Shown here piece by piece: positions 35,986 to 48,147 of a stretch of 64,000 bases of DNA. Source of the stretch: Charina bottae. Taxonomy: Eukaryota > Chordata > Lepidosauria > Squamata > Charinaidae. Within the stretch, counting starts at the first letter, position 1, and the number at the start of each line of letters is the position of its first letter. Under the pieces are notes generated by a model. It was not told where the DNA came from, made no database searches, and saw nothing but the letters and a program-made list of their open reading frames with translations. The stretch is from the NCBI GenBank assembly GCA_023362775.1, contig JALMGJ010000018.1:21805105-21869104 (forward strand). Reading direction: 5' to 3'. The position numbers and the translations under genes are program-made.

Positions 35986-38900
35986 CTAAAACATAGCTTG
36001 CTTTTTTACCTTTAATTTCTGCATCCAGCCCTAGGGAGTCCCTTAAGGCGAGGCCCAAATTAAAGCACCCTAGATAAATGTCCCCAAATGGAGCTGCAGA
36101 GCTGAAGGGCCTTGAGGGACCCTCAAGCAGCCTCATCTTGGCCTCGATGTCCTGCTGAATCATGGAGCCATCGGAAGTGGATGGAGACCTGTCTTGCTTG
36201 GGCAAGCTCGTCCTTTATCCCAGACTCAAGAAACCGTTCGCTCAGCACTCAGTCTAACTAGGAGGATGCATGCTAGAAAGGCTCAGTTAGCCGGGAACAA
36301 ACTAGTTTCAGAGAAGGTGGACTCAGAATGCAGTGCAACCCTGCACATTTAAGACTGCAGGCACCTAGTCCTGGTTCTGAAACTGCAGGCATTCGTACAG
36401 TGACAGGCCCCCATAAATTAGGACCGAGCATGCAGATTTGGCAAGCTTCCCATTAGCTTCAGTGAGAACATCGCTTCCATCTTCCTTTTCAGGTTTCCGT
36501 TTGGAGGCGATGACATGACATCTCTGCTCCTTGAATTTCAAAGAACAGGGCTAAAAAGACCATTCCCGAAAGGTGTTGTGTTCCAAGCTGCCTGTCACAA
36601 AGACGTACCGCCACCCAACTCCCAAGGCAAATGGGCTGCCTTGATTTTTTTCCCCCTCCCAAATGCTGAAACGCCGTTCATTGTTACATATAAAGCAATG
36701 GCTAATTCTGCAGCGTATGGACTACGCTGCATGCATGTTTCGTTCAGCTGGAAAGCTTTAATTTGTCTTGGCAGTAGCTTCTGTTTGGGATAAGAAAGAG
36801 ATGTATGGACACAGTGTAGGTTCTGGTGGAATATAATTAAGCATCACAAGCACTTAACAACAAAAAACCCACCTCCTTTCATCTAAACGAGTGTGCACAT
36901 TCTATCACTGCAACCTCTAATAATGCACCTCCCTTACTCTTAGTGAGCACACAGCCTCTCACACACAGAAAGAAAGAAAAATAGATTCCCTGCGCATCCT
37001 CCCTCACCCTTTCCCATGTGAAGGCTGGTCTGCCTTCTTTCCGGGCCTCACAACCAGGGGGGAGCCAACTGTTTGGTGAGCCTGGCCAATGCCTTCCAGC
37101 CCTGCCCACCCCCCTCGCTCCTCGCTGTCCTTCCCAATGCTGAGTGGTGGGGCAGTCGCACATTCAGCTGTCAAGGGCTGGCTGGAAATTATTGGTATGT
37201 TCTCAGTTTCTGCTTTTCACAGTTGCCATTTCTTCACAACCGGGCCGGTGGCCTGGGCAACGAGTGGTGAGATGTTTTGATGTCCCTGGCAGGCAACGGC
37301 GATGGCCACTTAAGCTGTTTCTGCTCACAGCTCTGAAAGGGAAGGCAGGGTCTCCCGCTCGGAGATGCTGGAGGTGCCCGGGAACTTGACACACCCAGCT
37401 GGTACCCCTTGTCCCTGCCAACGTTCCGCCTAAGACTAAAAGGGGGCTAGGGTTCGGGCGGTGCAAAATGAGGTCAGCGCTCGCAGTGCCATGTGTCTCG
37501 CCCGTGAATAATTGGAGGATGGGGTTTGGAAGAGGAAGTTTGGCCCCAGCTAGGCTCCTTTCAGCTGTGAGTCCATGCCAGTCAGATCATCCAAGACAAG
37601 AGAGGTCATGGATGCTAGAAGTGGAGTTTGAAGCCCACAGCGCACGTTAAAACCCAGTTTTAACTCAAACTAGCCAACCGTGTCTGTTAAGCAGATGGCG
37701 TGAAAGGAGCTGCTACAGGCATTTGCAGTAAACTCCCGGAAAGAAGAACTGAGAGACCCAGAGCGCCCAGGGTGCCCTCCTGAGGCAGACTGCACCTGTA
37801 GAGTTTCCGGGTCTCCATTCAGACTCCCGGACAAAGCCTCGTCTAGGCTCCTTGCAGGTTTCCCAGCTTGCCTGTTGCCCTCTAGCGGCAGGTCTGAGGC
37901 AGTGCGACTCCCTGGAGCGGAAACGCCGGGCCCCACCAGTCCAGTCCGCCTTGGGGGTGCTGGCTGTTGTTTTGAACGCTTGGCTGAGCGGGTGCCGAAT
38001 CCTCAGTGCTCTCCGTTGGACAGCAGAGTTCTGGAAAATATGCTCCATCGCTTATAGGGACCAAGGCAACATTTCAGCAAGTGGAAATCTTTGATCAGAG
38101 CTGCTCCTGATTAGCCAAGCATCAAATTATTCATGATTCCAGACTGCCGTCGTCTTCTGTGGGGAGGTCTGGGGATGATGGAACATGAGACCCACGTGGT
38201 CCTCTGACAGTTGGGTGGCTGTTGCTCCTGGAGCGTTCCAGGGAAAGATAAAGAAATCCATTCATTTATGGCATTTGATGGACTGGCAACTTTGTGGAAG
38301 CGGCTTTTATGAGAGGTACTGATCGGTTTCTCTGTTGCGGTTACCCTGCCCAAGTCTTTTGATAGAGTATATAAATATAAAGCAAATAAATAAATAAATA
38401 AACAAACAAACAAACAAACGCTTCCCATTCTGCCTTACACGGACAGCCCAAAGGATTTACGAGAGCAAAAGAGCCAGTGACAGGTTTTAATTCTGCAACA
38501 AGGCAATCAGGCACCAGATCTTGGCTTCACCCACATGGCATAAGGCTTGCCAGGATGTGCACCTGTGAAAGGACCTGATTTCCCAAGATCGGGGACCCAC
38601 AAAGACGACTCGGGAAGCAGGAACCCCTGTGTGGTAGGAAGCTCAGCCTTCAAGGTCACTGTGCCAGCAATAGGTGGTGCCAGTCTGGCCTGGTTGGAGC
38701 CTGCACTACTTTTAACTAAATGGGAAGGCTGAACGGGGCAGGAAAATTCCTGCCTCGTGTTGCAGGCCAGGTCTGCATTGTTTTAATTTCCTTCACTTTG
38801 ATGGATCTGCCTCTCGGAGCCAGGCTTGGGGCACATCAACACAACAGCTGGAAAATCAAAAGATTACGCTCCTACCACTGATTACTAATTATTTCCTTCT

Positions 38901-39288
38901 TGTTTCAGTGAGAAGCAGAAGGCTGCCAGGAATGGAAATGATCTGCGCACATTTCACAGCTTGCCTTTGTGCACATTGGAGATGAGTTTGATGCTATCAT
39001 GGTAACAGAGACCACACATTTCCTAATACAAACATTAACAGTATCTTTCGGCCATTTACAAGATGCCTGGAGGTTTCTGGTAAGATTTTTGGAGACACCA
39101 ATAGTGTCCGACTCCTTTCAGAACATTGTTTTATGCTTCTTTGCACTCCTTTTCTCCTCTTGTCCTGCCTGAAAACACTTTTTGGCCTGCAGGCAATTGG
39201 GAGCAAGTTGCAGGCTGAGCAAAGGGGTCACCAGGAGCAGAAGGATCTGCCTTATAGTTAAACAGCCATCACCTTTCGACCACCTCAT
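35986..39288. other. Intergenic DNA without a recognised gene
   Basis: No exon or complete repeat was recognised apart from the (AAAT)n/(AAAC)n tract near 38386-38420. The stretch 37640-38060 is moderately CpG-rich. Its open frames have no recognisable domain. Confidence 0.35.
38386..38420. repeat. (AAAT)n/(AAAC)n compound microsatellite
   Basis: A tract of AAAT units changes to AAAC units. It may be the tail of a degraded LINE/SINE inserted on the plus strand, since a T/A-rich phrase precedes it. Confidence 0.8.
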
Positions 39289-39289
39289 G

Positions 39290-39595
39290 GATTACACCAG
39301 GCCGACCACCCTGGTATGCATCCTGTAGAGAGGAGGGAGGGTGGCCTTGACAGAGAGAGGGAAGATCCGTTACCAAGGCAACAAGCAGATAAACGTGGCT
39401 TAAGCCCATACTAAGACGTAGATTTCCAAAATCGCCTAAGGCAGGCGCCCCCCTAATTCACATGAAGATAAAAGAGGGAGGAGGGGAAGCACATTCAGAC
39501 TTGCAAGGTTCTGTTACTAGAGCCATTCTAATAAAAGTAGTTTTAGCCCTACGCAGTGCCTGTGTCTTGATCTGGCTTACCTTGTAGGGCTGACA
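39290..39595 (+). mobile_element. Putative solo LTR, copy 2 (best preserved)
   Basis: Ordered blocks are shared with 20374-20670 (minus): GTTACCAAGGCAACAAGCAG, a GATAAAAGAGGGAGG segment, GACTTGCAAGGTTCTGTTAC and an AATAAA signal near 39530. The copy then closes in TGATCTGGCTTACC and GGGCTGACA. The position of the poly(A) signal near the end and the CA terminus suit an LTR. No internal genes flank it. Whether it belongs to an endogenous retrovirus or a Gypsy/Copia-type element cannot be told. Confidence 0.5.
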
Positions 39596-41189
39596 CATCC
39601 TCAGAATATTTTAAACTGCTGCAATTGCTTACCTTTGATTACGTTGGCTGGAGTTGATGGGAGCTGAAGTCAAGAACATCTAGAGGGCATCAGATTGCCT
39701 GCCTTTGGTTTACCATAACGGTGTCCGGGGAGGAGTCCTTTCCGTGCAGAAATTTGAACTGCAAAGCTCTAACCCTGACCTTTGCCCCCTCCCTGCCTAC
39801 TTGGGAGAAAAGAAGACCCTGCTGGGTGTGAACAAGGCAAGCCCACAATCCGCTTCCTCCAGGGGCCATCAGATGTTTCCAGGAGCCCACTGGGGAAAAG
39901 GGAGACAACGGATTTCTCCTGCTATCGGCGGTGTTCACACCTTCTGCACAGAGGTTCCACATGCGCCACCTTGAATCCCACACGCCTCCTTTCTCCCCAA
40001 GAGGACGGGCGCTGATTAGATCATCTTCACAGAAGAGCCTGTGGTAGTTGCACTATGAACAGGTTCGGTCTTTGCACTTCTCAAGTCTGGCAGGCCCTGA
40101 TAAGAGATGAATGGGCAATCGAGAGGAAACACACATTGACTTTTAGAAGAAAGGAGATTACGAAGGTTGACCGGTTCCAGAAAGCATCTTACACGGTGCT
40201 GTGGAGAGAATTCATAAGCATCCCTTAGTATGAAAATATTTTCAGGGAGCACCGATGTTTTTCAAATAGTGCAGGCTGGTTAGAAAGTCTGATTGTCTGA
40301 AGCATTTACAAGAGCAGCAGAAGGTGTCCAGCACACAACAGGTCATTGATTCTCCTTTAACATGTCCCTTTTAAAATACCAAAATGCCTGTAAACCTTGG
40401 AAGGGAATAACACTGCTATAAGACCAGCTGTGGCCATCAAGTCTCCTTCTGCTGCTGCTTTTAGACGTGAGACGCAGCTAAGCGGTCCGGGGGCCACTTT
40501 GTCTCCTCCCCATCCTGGACGAAGGAGACCTTGGCAACATTCCTTCCCGAGCCCCGGGGCAGATGGAGGCCAAATATGCCGGTGGCAGAAACAAGCTTCA
40601 GCCGAGCCCCAAGGTGGAACGGCCCCATCAGCCGCAAGACCAGTGGGTGTCTAGGAGGGGGGGGCGGCACAGAGGGACACACCAACTGGACCAAACCATG
40701 CCCACTCGTCTAAACGTAACAGAGGCACCCAGTTTTGTAACGTGGATATTCATGGCGGGTTAAGGATGCTCCAGAATGCACCGTATTTCCTTCAAAGGGA
40801 ACCGGGTTGATCCCTTCAAGGGGTCTTCATTGCTCACTTCTGCAAGGCAGGAAGCCGAAAGAGGCTCAGCGAAGCCCAGAAAGGGATGGGCGGCTCAGGT
40901 AGTTATTCACTGGCTCTTGCGCTTGGGCCTGCTCCCGCTTTTGCCAGCACTAATATTCTACTCTGCTTAGAAAAGAGTTCCTTTGGCTCTCGGGCCCCTG
41001 AACGTCTTCCTTATAAAACAAAGGAAGCCTTCCAGTTTCCATAGTAGAGCCAGGCGAAGAGTTCGCCAAGAAATCTCTGTCCATCTCAGCCGTAAGCCTT
41101 CCATTTGTGGTAGGAGCCTTGGAAACCACATGACGAAGCCCAAGAAAGGAAGGTCACAATCTTGCAAGGAAAATCACCATTTTTTAAAA

Positions 41190-42722
41190 AATCCGTTCTA
41201 TCATGTCCGATTCTCGGAGACTGCCTGGACAAGCCCCTGCAGTTTTCTTGGCAGGTTTTTCAGAAGGGGTTTGCCATTGCCTCCTTCCTGGGGCTGAGAG
41301 AAAGTGACTGGCCCAAGGTCACCCAGCCAGCCTTCATGCCTAAGGCGGGACTGGAACTCTGTCTCCTGGTTTGCCACTGGCTCCTTCCTGGGGCTGAGAG
41401 ACAGGGACTGGCCCAAGGTCACCCAGCCAGCCTTCATGCCTAAGACGGGACTGGAACTCTCAGTCTCCTGGTTTGCCATTGGCTCCTTCCTGGGGCTGAG
41501 AGACAGGGACTGGCCCAAGGTCACCCAGCCAGCCTTCATGCCTAAGGCGGGACTGGAACTCTCAGTCTCCTGGTTTGCCATTGGCTCCTTCCTGGGGCTG
41601 AGAGACAGGGACTGGTCCAAGGTCACCCAGCCGGCCTTCATGCCTAAGACGGGACTGGAACTCTCAGTCTCCTGGTTTGCCATTGGCTCCTTCCTGGGGC
41701 TGAGAGAAAGTGACTGGCCCCAGGTCACCCAGCCAGCCTTCATGCCTAAGGCGGGACTGGAACTCTCAGTCTCCTGGTTTGCCATTGGCTCCTTCCTGGG
41801 GCTGAGAGAAAGTGACTGGCCCCAGGTCACCCAGCCAGCCTTCATGCCTAAGGCGGGACTGGAACTCTCAGTCTCCTGGTTTGCCATTGGCTCCTTCCTG
41901 GGGCTGAGAGACAGGGACTGGTCCAAGGTCACCCAGCCGGCCTTCATGCCTAAGGCGGGAATGGAACTCTCAGTCTCCTGGTTTGCCATTGGCTCCTTCC
42001 TGGGGCTGAGAGACAGGGACTGGTCCAAAGTCACCCAGCCAGCCTTCATGCCTAAGGCGGGACTAGAACTCTCAGTCTCCTGGTTTGTCATTGGCTCCTT
42101 CCTAGGGCTGAGAGACAGGGACTGGCCCAAGGTCAGCCAGCTGGCTTCATGCCTAAGGCGGGACTGGAACTCTCAGTCTCCTGGTTTGCCATTGGCTCCT
42201 TCCTGGGGCTGAGAGAAAGTGACTGGCCCCAGGTCACCCAGCCAGCCTTCATGCCTAAGGCGGGACTGGAACTCTCAGTCTCCTGGTTTGCCATTGGCTC
42301 CTTCCTGGGGCTGAGAGAAAGTGACTGGCCCAAGGTCACCCAGCCAGCCTTCATGCCTAAGGCGGGACTGGAACTCTCAGTCTCCTGGTTTGCCATTGGC
42401 TCCTTCCTGGGGCTGAGAGACAGGGACTGGTCCAAAGTCACCCAGCCGGCTTTCCTGCCTAAGGCGGGACTAGAACTCTCAGTCTCCTGGTTTGCCATTG
42501 GCTCCTTCCTAGGGCTGAGAGACAGGGACTGTCCCAAGGTCACCCAGCCGGCTTTCATGCCTAAGGCGGGACTAGAACTCTCAGTCTCCTGGTTTGCCAT
42601 TGGTTCCTTCCTAGGGCTGAGAGAGAGTGACTGGCCCAAGGTCACCCAGCCAGCCTTCATGCCTAAGGCGGGACTAGAGCTCACGGCCTCCTGGTTTCCA
42701 GCCCGGTGCCTTCACTACCAGG
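41190..42722 (-). mobile_element. tRNA-SINE with fourteen tandem core units
   Basis: The longest array. On the minus strand the tail (GGCAGTCTCCGAGAATCGG, preceded by AACCTGCCAAG) lies at 41190-41275. Fourteen cores run up to about 42700, with markers at 41335, 41435, 41537 and then mostly every 102 bp to 42658. The tRNA head near 42700-42722 is truncated. Both strands stay open as 34-residue repeats. Units in the low-coordinate two thirds share CTGGGGCTGAG, and those near the head carry CTAGGGCTGAG, so the array expanded in blocks. One unit near 42140 lacks a single base and breaks the frame. Confidence 0.9.
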
Positions 42723-43694
42723 TTTTATGATACCACGGATGGCACCTGGAGGGTCAATATTGCACTCCAAGCCCTGCACCGATAAATAGATAAAAAGTTG
42801 ATTGCAGTCATGGACCGAAATACAAGGGAGCAACTCTACGGCTGCCGTAATTTTCAGTAAAACTTACAATAAAACATATTATGAGCTGGAGACTTTACAA
42901 TCTGGCAGACGTTCTCCCACTTCATGAGCCGTAGAGAAGAACCGGGAGCCTGTGATGCAGAGTCCCTGGAGACCGTAAGAACCGTCCCGAACTCCAGATG
43001 AGGAACGTTGAGCCACGCCGAAGCCAGGCCGAAGCCAAGCTGCGAAGCAGAGCTGTGCTCGGGGCTCAGAGCAGCCTCACCGCCCCCCGAAGGGCTCGGC
43101 CCCACCAGCTAGCGGAGTTGTGGATTACGCACGTGTTCTCCCCAGCGCGCTGCAGCTGCCCGGCATTGCAAGGTGCCCATCCAGCCTCGCCAGCGCGCCA
43201 CACATGCTTGGCTCCCATTCCCCTCATCTGGACCAGCACTCAGATCCAACCCACCAGGAGGACACCAGGCTGGGCAGACTGCTTGGAAGAGAAGCCCCAG
43301 CTGTGTTCGTGCAACCCAATAAGCTGTGGTTTGTTTCATCATGGCTAAATGAATTGGCAGGATTCATATAAAATGCTACGCTGTGGTTTACAGACCGCAG
43401 TGGCTGGACTCAAACATCATGCTAGTTCACAGCCAAGCAATTGTTTGATCGTGCAGGTTGGAAGAAATGCAGGGAAAGAATAAAATCCCTTGTGTTGGGT
43501 TGTTGCGTTCGTTGTGAAGTTGAGCCGCCCTTGCTGGAGTGAGCAGGCTGGCCGCGTGACTTCCCACTTACAACAACTGGCCTGGGAGGACACGGTTCTG
43601 GTTGGTGGTGCGCCAGGTGGCGGCCCTTCCCTTTTCAGCATGGTTTCCAATCAGGGCCTTGACTTAGGAAGGTCCTGCAAAGTCCCTTTCTCTG

Positions 43695-43830
43695 TCTGTA
43701 GCTTGAATCATGTCAACTGGATTTCTATTTTCTCAGTGGAAATCTCAGTGGAAATCCAGTTGACATGATTCAAGCCACAGACTGTTCCGCCTGGATGACT
43801 GAGAACCTTCATCGACATCCCTTTCTCTGT
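43695..43830. mobile_element. Fold-back repeat (inverted pair of a dispersed repeat end)
   Basis: The arm at 43702-43725 is a perfect 24-bp reverse complement of 43751-43774, separated by 25 bp. The second arm continues through GACTGTTCCGCCTGGATGAC, the same repeat found once at 47825-47945. The structure looks like two copies joined head to head. The element class is uncertain, possibly a Penelope-like 3' end. Confidence 0.65.
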
Positions 43831-44499
43831 GTGTGCCTGCAAACGTTCCTCGGTGTTGAGTGTTCTACTGCAGAATTTTGCACTATATCACTTTTGCTCT
43901 CCCAAGGGCAGGCTGCCCTTAGGACTTACACTGAAAGTAGCCCATTACGTTTGCCTGAATTCAAGAGCCACGCAACCTCGGCCAGATGCAGCCACCACAG
44001 ACGTTCCCAAGCTGTTAGCAAGCCCTGCTCCACAGGCAGGCGCAGCCACTCAACAAGCTGAACCCAATAAATCTTAATTTACAGGCAGGCTGGGAATTCC
44101 CCCACACACCTGGGGGTGTCAGGCGTGGCAAGGGACAGCCTTATGTGGCACAGCTCTGGCTGACTGGCTATGAGACGCTATTCCCTGCGGGAGCTCCCGC
44201 CAGCAGAACAGTTCCTCCTCCTATCATGTACGAGGGCAGGAAGCAGGGGGTCTGCAGGGGGGTCAGAAAAATCGAGACAGTGGCCACAACCATGCAACTG
44301 AAGCCTCGCCCTTTCTGACCTGCGTCCCCCTCCGAGGATACCCCTCCGTCACTGGCGAAACTGTAGGGGAAACGCATAGAAAAGAAAGACGATGCCCCTC
44401 GAGATGCTGCCCTGGGCAAAGGTTCAAGAGCAGGCCTCCCGCCGGGTAGGGAGAGAGGGGGCCTTGCATAGTGGGACAGCAGAAGCAGGACTTGTCCCT

Positions 44500-45240
44500 G
44501 GGACACCATTAGATCCCAAGACTCTGCCAACCCTGGCAGTTGTGAGTCACGTCGCAGAGGGGCACTCTGCTCCAGGCCAGCGTGGAAGGCAACGTGCCAG
44601 AAGCTCTCCCGGAAGTTGCCACCTGCTCTTCAAGCAGGAGCTGTGGGCCCAGGAGAACCCCCAAACCGCAGGCCACCTCTGAACGGGGCAGCACAACCCC
44701 ATTCGGAATCAAAGGAGGGGTTTCTGTGGAACCGCCAGTCCCACAAGCCCAAAGCCGCTCGGTCGCGGAGGGACTCAGTCGGAGTCTGTTCTCTCCCCTC
44801 CAGACCCTCCAGGACCAGGAGGGTTGCACCCCCAGTCCCAGCCTCTCCAATGGTCCTCCCCAAGGGTGACCAGTACCTTTCCATGCTGTCTCCCTGCTGA
44901 ACCCTGGCTGCACACAATCTGGCTCTTCTAGGGGCCCCACCACCTTTCCGGGCCTACAAGACAATCAGTTCGAGCAAAGTCTCCTTGAGGTGGGAGCCAC
45001 CAGGGCCTCCTGCAGGGGGGATGGAACCACCTCCTCACTCAGTTGATTGCTGCCAGATGCCACCTCCTGCCACCTCACCAGCGCCTCAACCAACCCTGAG
45101 GGGCAGGGATCCCACGGAGAAGCGGCAGAGCTAACACTGCAGGGGACCCCTCCACTTGACTGGAGAGACACGGTCAGAATTAGTAGGGCCCTGAAGCAGG
45201 CAGAGGCAAAGTGGGGGCCCACCCCTCTTTCTCTCAATGT
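44500..45240 (-). pseudogene. L2-like reverse transcriptase fragment
   Basis: Minus-strand frames 44509-44964 and 44965-45237 contain NGVVLPRSEVACGLGVLL followed by a GPQLLLEEQVAT block. This is the conserved L2 segment after the catalytic box, where a usual copy reads roughly LGVLLDPQLLLEEQVAA. An upstream ENRLRLSPSATE block resembles the NRLRLNPxKTE motif. Stops interrupt the frame and the catalytic segment is not intact. Confidence 0.55.
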
Positions 45241-47820
45241 AGCTTCACTAAGAGGATAATTGGGATTCTAGGCAAAGCTTCCCAGTTTTTAGTCATCGTT
45301 ACAGATTACAATTCTTCAGTGCCATCTACTGGAGTTTGCCGTAAAGGATGGGAGCAAAGCTGTCATCCTTTACTCGCAAAAAAAACAGAAAAGGGGAACC
45401 TATTAATTAAATAGACCTTGAGCCCAAGAGAACATTTAAAAATCTTGTGGAATAAAGACTGGAACATTTTCCACCTCACACTTCATGTCTACTCAACACC
45501 CCAAGGAAAGGCTGCAGAGATGGAAAAAATACCCCACAAAATGCATTGGGAAGAATACTTGGGGGGGGGGGGGAATCAGCATATGCAGGTTCATTAACTC
45601 AATATGAAGGGGATCTATATCCTTTTAGCTGCATTTTTGAGGAATGACCAAGGCCTGAAAAAAATGATGGCACTTGTCTGTGGCAAGGCACCAGGATTCA
45701 AAACAGCTGGAGACCCACCCCTAAACAAGGGTGTCCTGGTTTGCACCACGTTCGTGATCTGACATTTGTTTGAGCCAATTCTTCCTTATCCATGGCGGCG
45801 GAGGTCTTCCCTGATCCAAAATAAATTAGCTGCTGCCGGGCTTCGCGACCAGGACTTGGCGGTAAGTTGCAGATCTCCTGCCATTGCACACCTGAGCAGA
45901 AGCCGCACAGATATTTTGATTAGGTTCACGTAACACACTCGACTTCATTGAACCCCTTTTCTGGGTTTCCACAATACAGTGAATCGTGAGCCAACCAAAC
46001 TTTCTGAGTTCACATAATATGGATATCCCGGTAGGGGGGCAAGAGATGCCATGTGCACCATGATGCCATTGCACAGATGGCATCACCTGACATTGTCCGT
46101 CACACAAGCTTAGGCCATTGGGTCTTCAACAGAGCCAATTAAGCGTCCTGCGCAGTCGCTGCATCACCACTGAACCACGCTAGCAGCCTTTGATAGAGCA
46201 CCTTGTTCAGCCTGCTAAACCAGCCCCTCCTCCTCCTCCTCCCAGCCTACCTCACATGCCTGTGGTCGATAGGCGTCCCCAGGGGAGGGGACGGTGGGGA
46301 TAATCATGGTTTGTAGCAGACGCCTGTGGGGGAGAGCGTGCATGGGTTATCCTGCAGAAATGATGAGATGTATCAAGAACAGCCTTCCAGCCCTCATCAT
46401 GTGGCCCTACACCCAGCCCTACAAAAAACTGCATCACGAGCAGCAGAGAAAACAGGACCACAAAATTGCGAACCCGCCCAGGAGAGCCCTAAGAAACCAG
46501 GGCCGCGCTGCGCTCGCACGCAAGGGCTCTAGCCTAGCTTGTGGGCAAACTCAGCCCCAAAGATCTGGGCAGAGGCAAACGAGGGCGGGCGGGCGGGCCT
46601 GGACCACCACCCTTGGGATGAAGTCCAGGCTGGAAGGAGGGCAACTCAGCTGGGCATCAGATTATGATACGCACCCAGCATGCTACTTTCCTGGCCAGTG
46701 CAGCCGCCCAGAGTCCCTCTTCTGGGGGGAGGTGGGCGGTGGCAAAATTTGAAAAAATAAACATCCCCCCAGCAGTTTGGGAGCTGTTGACACCATTATG
46801 GACAGAAAGAAGATGCTCGGGCCACTCTGGGACTCCCCGCTGCGGAGAGGGGTCGAGCCAGCAGCCTGCAAGCACAAACCCGAATCTGCCCAATAGCCTT
46901 CCTTGCAGGCCCCCCCCCCCCTTCTCTTTTCAGACCAAGCACCCGCTCTCCAGCCACTTCCTATGCTGAGTCCTCCTCCCAGCAAGGAGCAGCTTTTGGG
47001 AACCACCTGGAGTGTTTCAAAATAGGAAGGTGGAATATAAGCAGTTCAGGTAGCCAAGCCAGTTTCTCTGCCCCACCTGTTGGCCTGCAACCTCACGATG
47101 CAGGGTTCTGGGAGGCCGAGCCAGGAGACGCCTGCTGAGGACCCACGCCAGCCAGAATTCTGCCCGAGCGGCACAGGGCTGCTGAAGGAAGGGGGCCGGA
47201 CCCCAGAGAGCAACCAGCCCTGAGGAAACACGTTGGGGGGCTTTGGCCACCCAGAGACTGGATGAGGGCGGAATTGCCAAGCGAAGGGATGGCGGAAGAG
47301 CGAGTGGGTCAAGAGGAAGGGGGAGACTCAGACGGAGGCCCTTGGGTGCAGCCGAGGTGTAGGGAATGGGCTGCTCTAAACGTAAACCTTTTCTTTCCCT
47401 TATCTCAGTCCTTTGCAACTTCTTTGGCTTACTTCTCCAGGCTGAGTAAAGTTGCTTGCTGGGAAAGAAAATAGTGTGACCTGGAGGGAGGGATGTCCGT
47501 TGGGTGGTAACACTTCATGGAACCCTCCTAATGGAATCCGAAGGGCTGCCAGGAGCTATTTATAACTTCCTGAATTAAGGAGATAGCTTTATTGTGGTCA
47601 TAAACAGCGCCTAATGCCAGAACGCTGAGCAACCACCTCAACCGTGGGAAAAAATGAGGAGTCCTCCCGCCCTGCTAGCCAGCTTCCCAGGGGTCTGGCT
47701 GGCCACTGGCTTCTGGGCCGTGGTGTGCCCGGAGAACCAGGAGCGCAAATGGCAGGGAATGCACTGGGGCTTCCTGCCCAGGCCCACGGGCCTTTTCGTG
47801 CCTCAGCGGGTAACCCCAGC
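45241..47820. other. Intergenic DNA without a recognised gene
   Basis: No exon is recognised. The stretch 45900-46200 resembles a degraded DNA repeat. The stretch 46680-46765 holds a LINE-tail-like phrase (GCCGCCCAGAGTCCCTCTTC). Poly-G or poly-C runs occur near 45560 and 46908. Confidence 0.35.
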
Positions 47821-47824
47821 CAAT

Positions 47825-47945
47825 GAGTCTATGAAGGTTCTCAGTCATCCAGGTGGAACAGTCTGTAGCTTGAATCATGTCAACTGGATTTCTATTTTCT
47901 CAGTGGAAACGTTTCGCTCCTTATCCAAGGAGCTTCTTCAGTCTG
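47825..47945 (-). mobile_element. Dispersed repeat end, possibly Penelope-like
   Basis: On the minus strand the block GAAGAAGCTCCTTGGATAAG leads to GCGAAACGTTTCCACTGAG and then to the same GTTGACATGATTCAAGC block found at 43751-43774. I associate this combination with the 3' end of a retroelement family common in reptiles and fish, but cannot fix the class without a search. Confidence 0.45.
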
Positions 47946-48024
47946 AGCAAAGTTGGTAAGGGAATCCTAAATATGTTTCTAGGTAGCTGTGTGACCTTAC
48001 TGCACGGGGCCCTTCAGTTTAGGG

Positions 48025-48147
48025 CAGTCTGCCTTAACCTTGGCAACTTGAAGATGGGTGCATTGAGCATGGCTGGCTGGGGGATTCTGGGAGTTGAAGT
48101 CCGCCCATCTTCAAGTTGCCACGGTTGAGGCGGAAGAGGCGGACAGG
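48025..48147. mobile_element. Palindromic hAT MITE, diverged copy at the CpG island edge
   Basis: Arms TTGGCAACTTGAAGATGGG and CCCATCTTCAAGTTGCCA are reverse complements, with GGGAGTTGAAGTCCGCCCAT in the right arm. It is the same family as 57784-57919. It sits immediately beside the CpG island that probably drives GDPD2. Confidence 0.7.

Noticed and set aside
41201..42684. Long open frames with a 34-residue repeat resembling a TPR/PPR-type protein
   Set aside because: The period is that of the SINE core (102 bp), the frames are open on both strands, and the array has a SINE head and tail.
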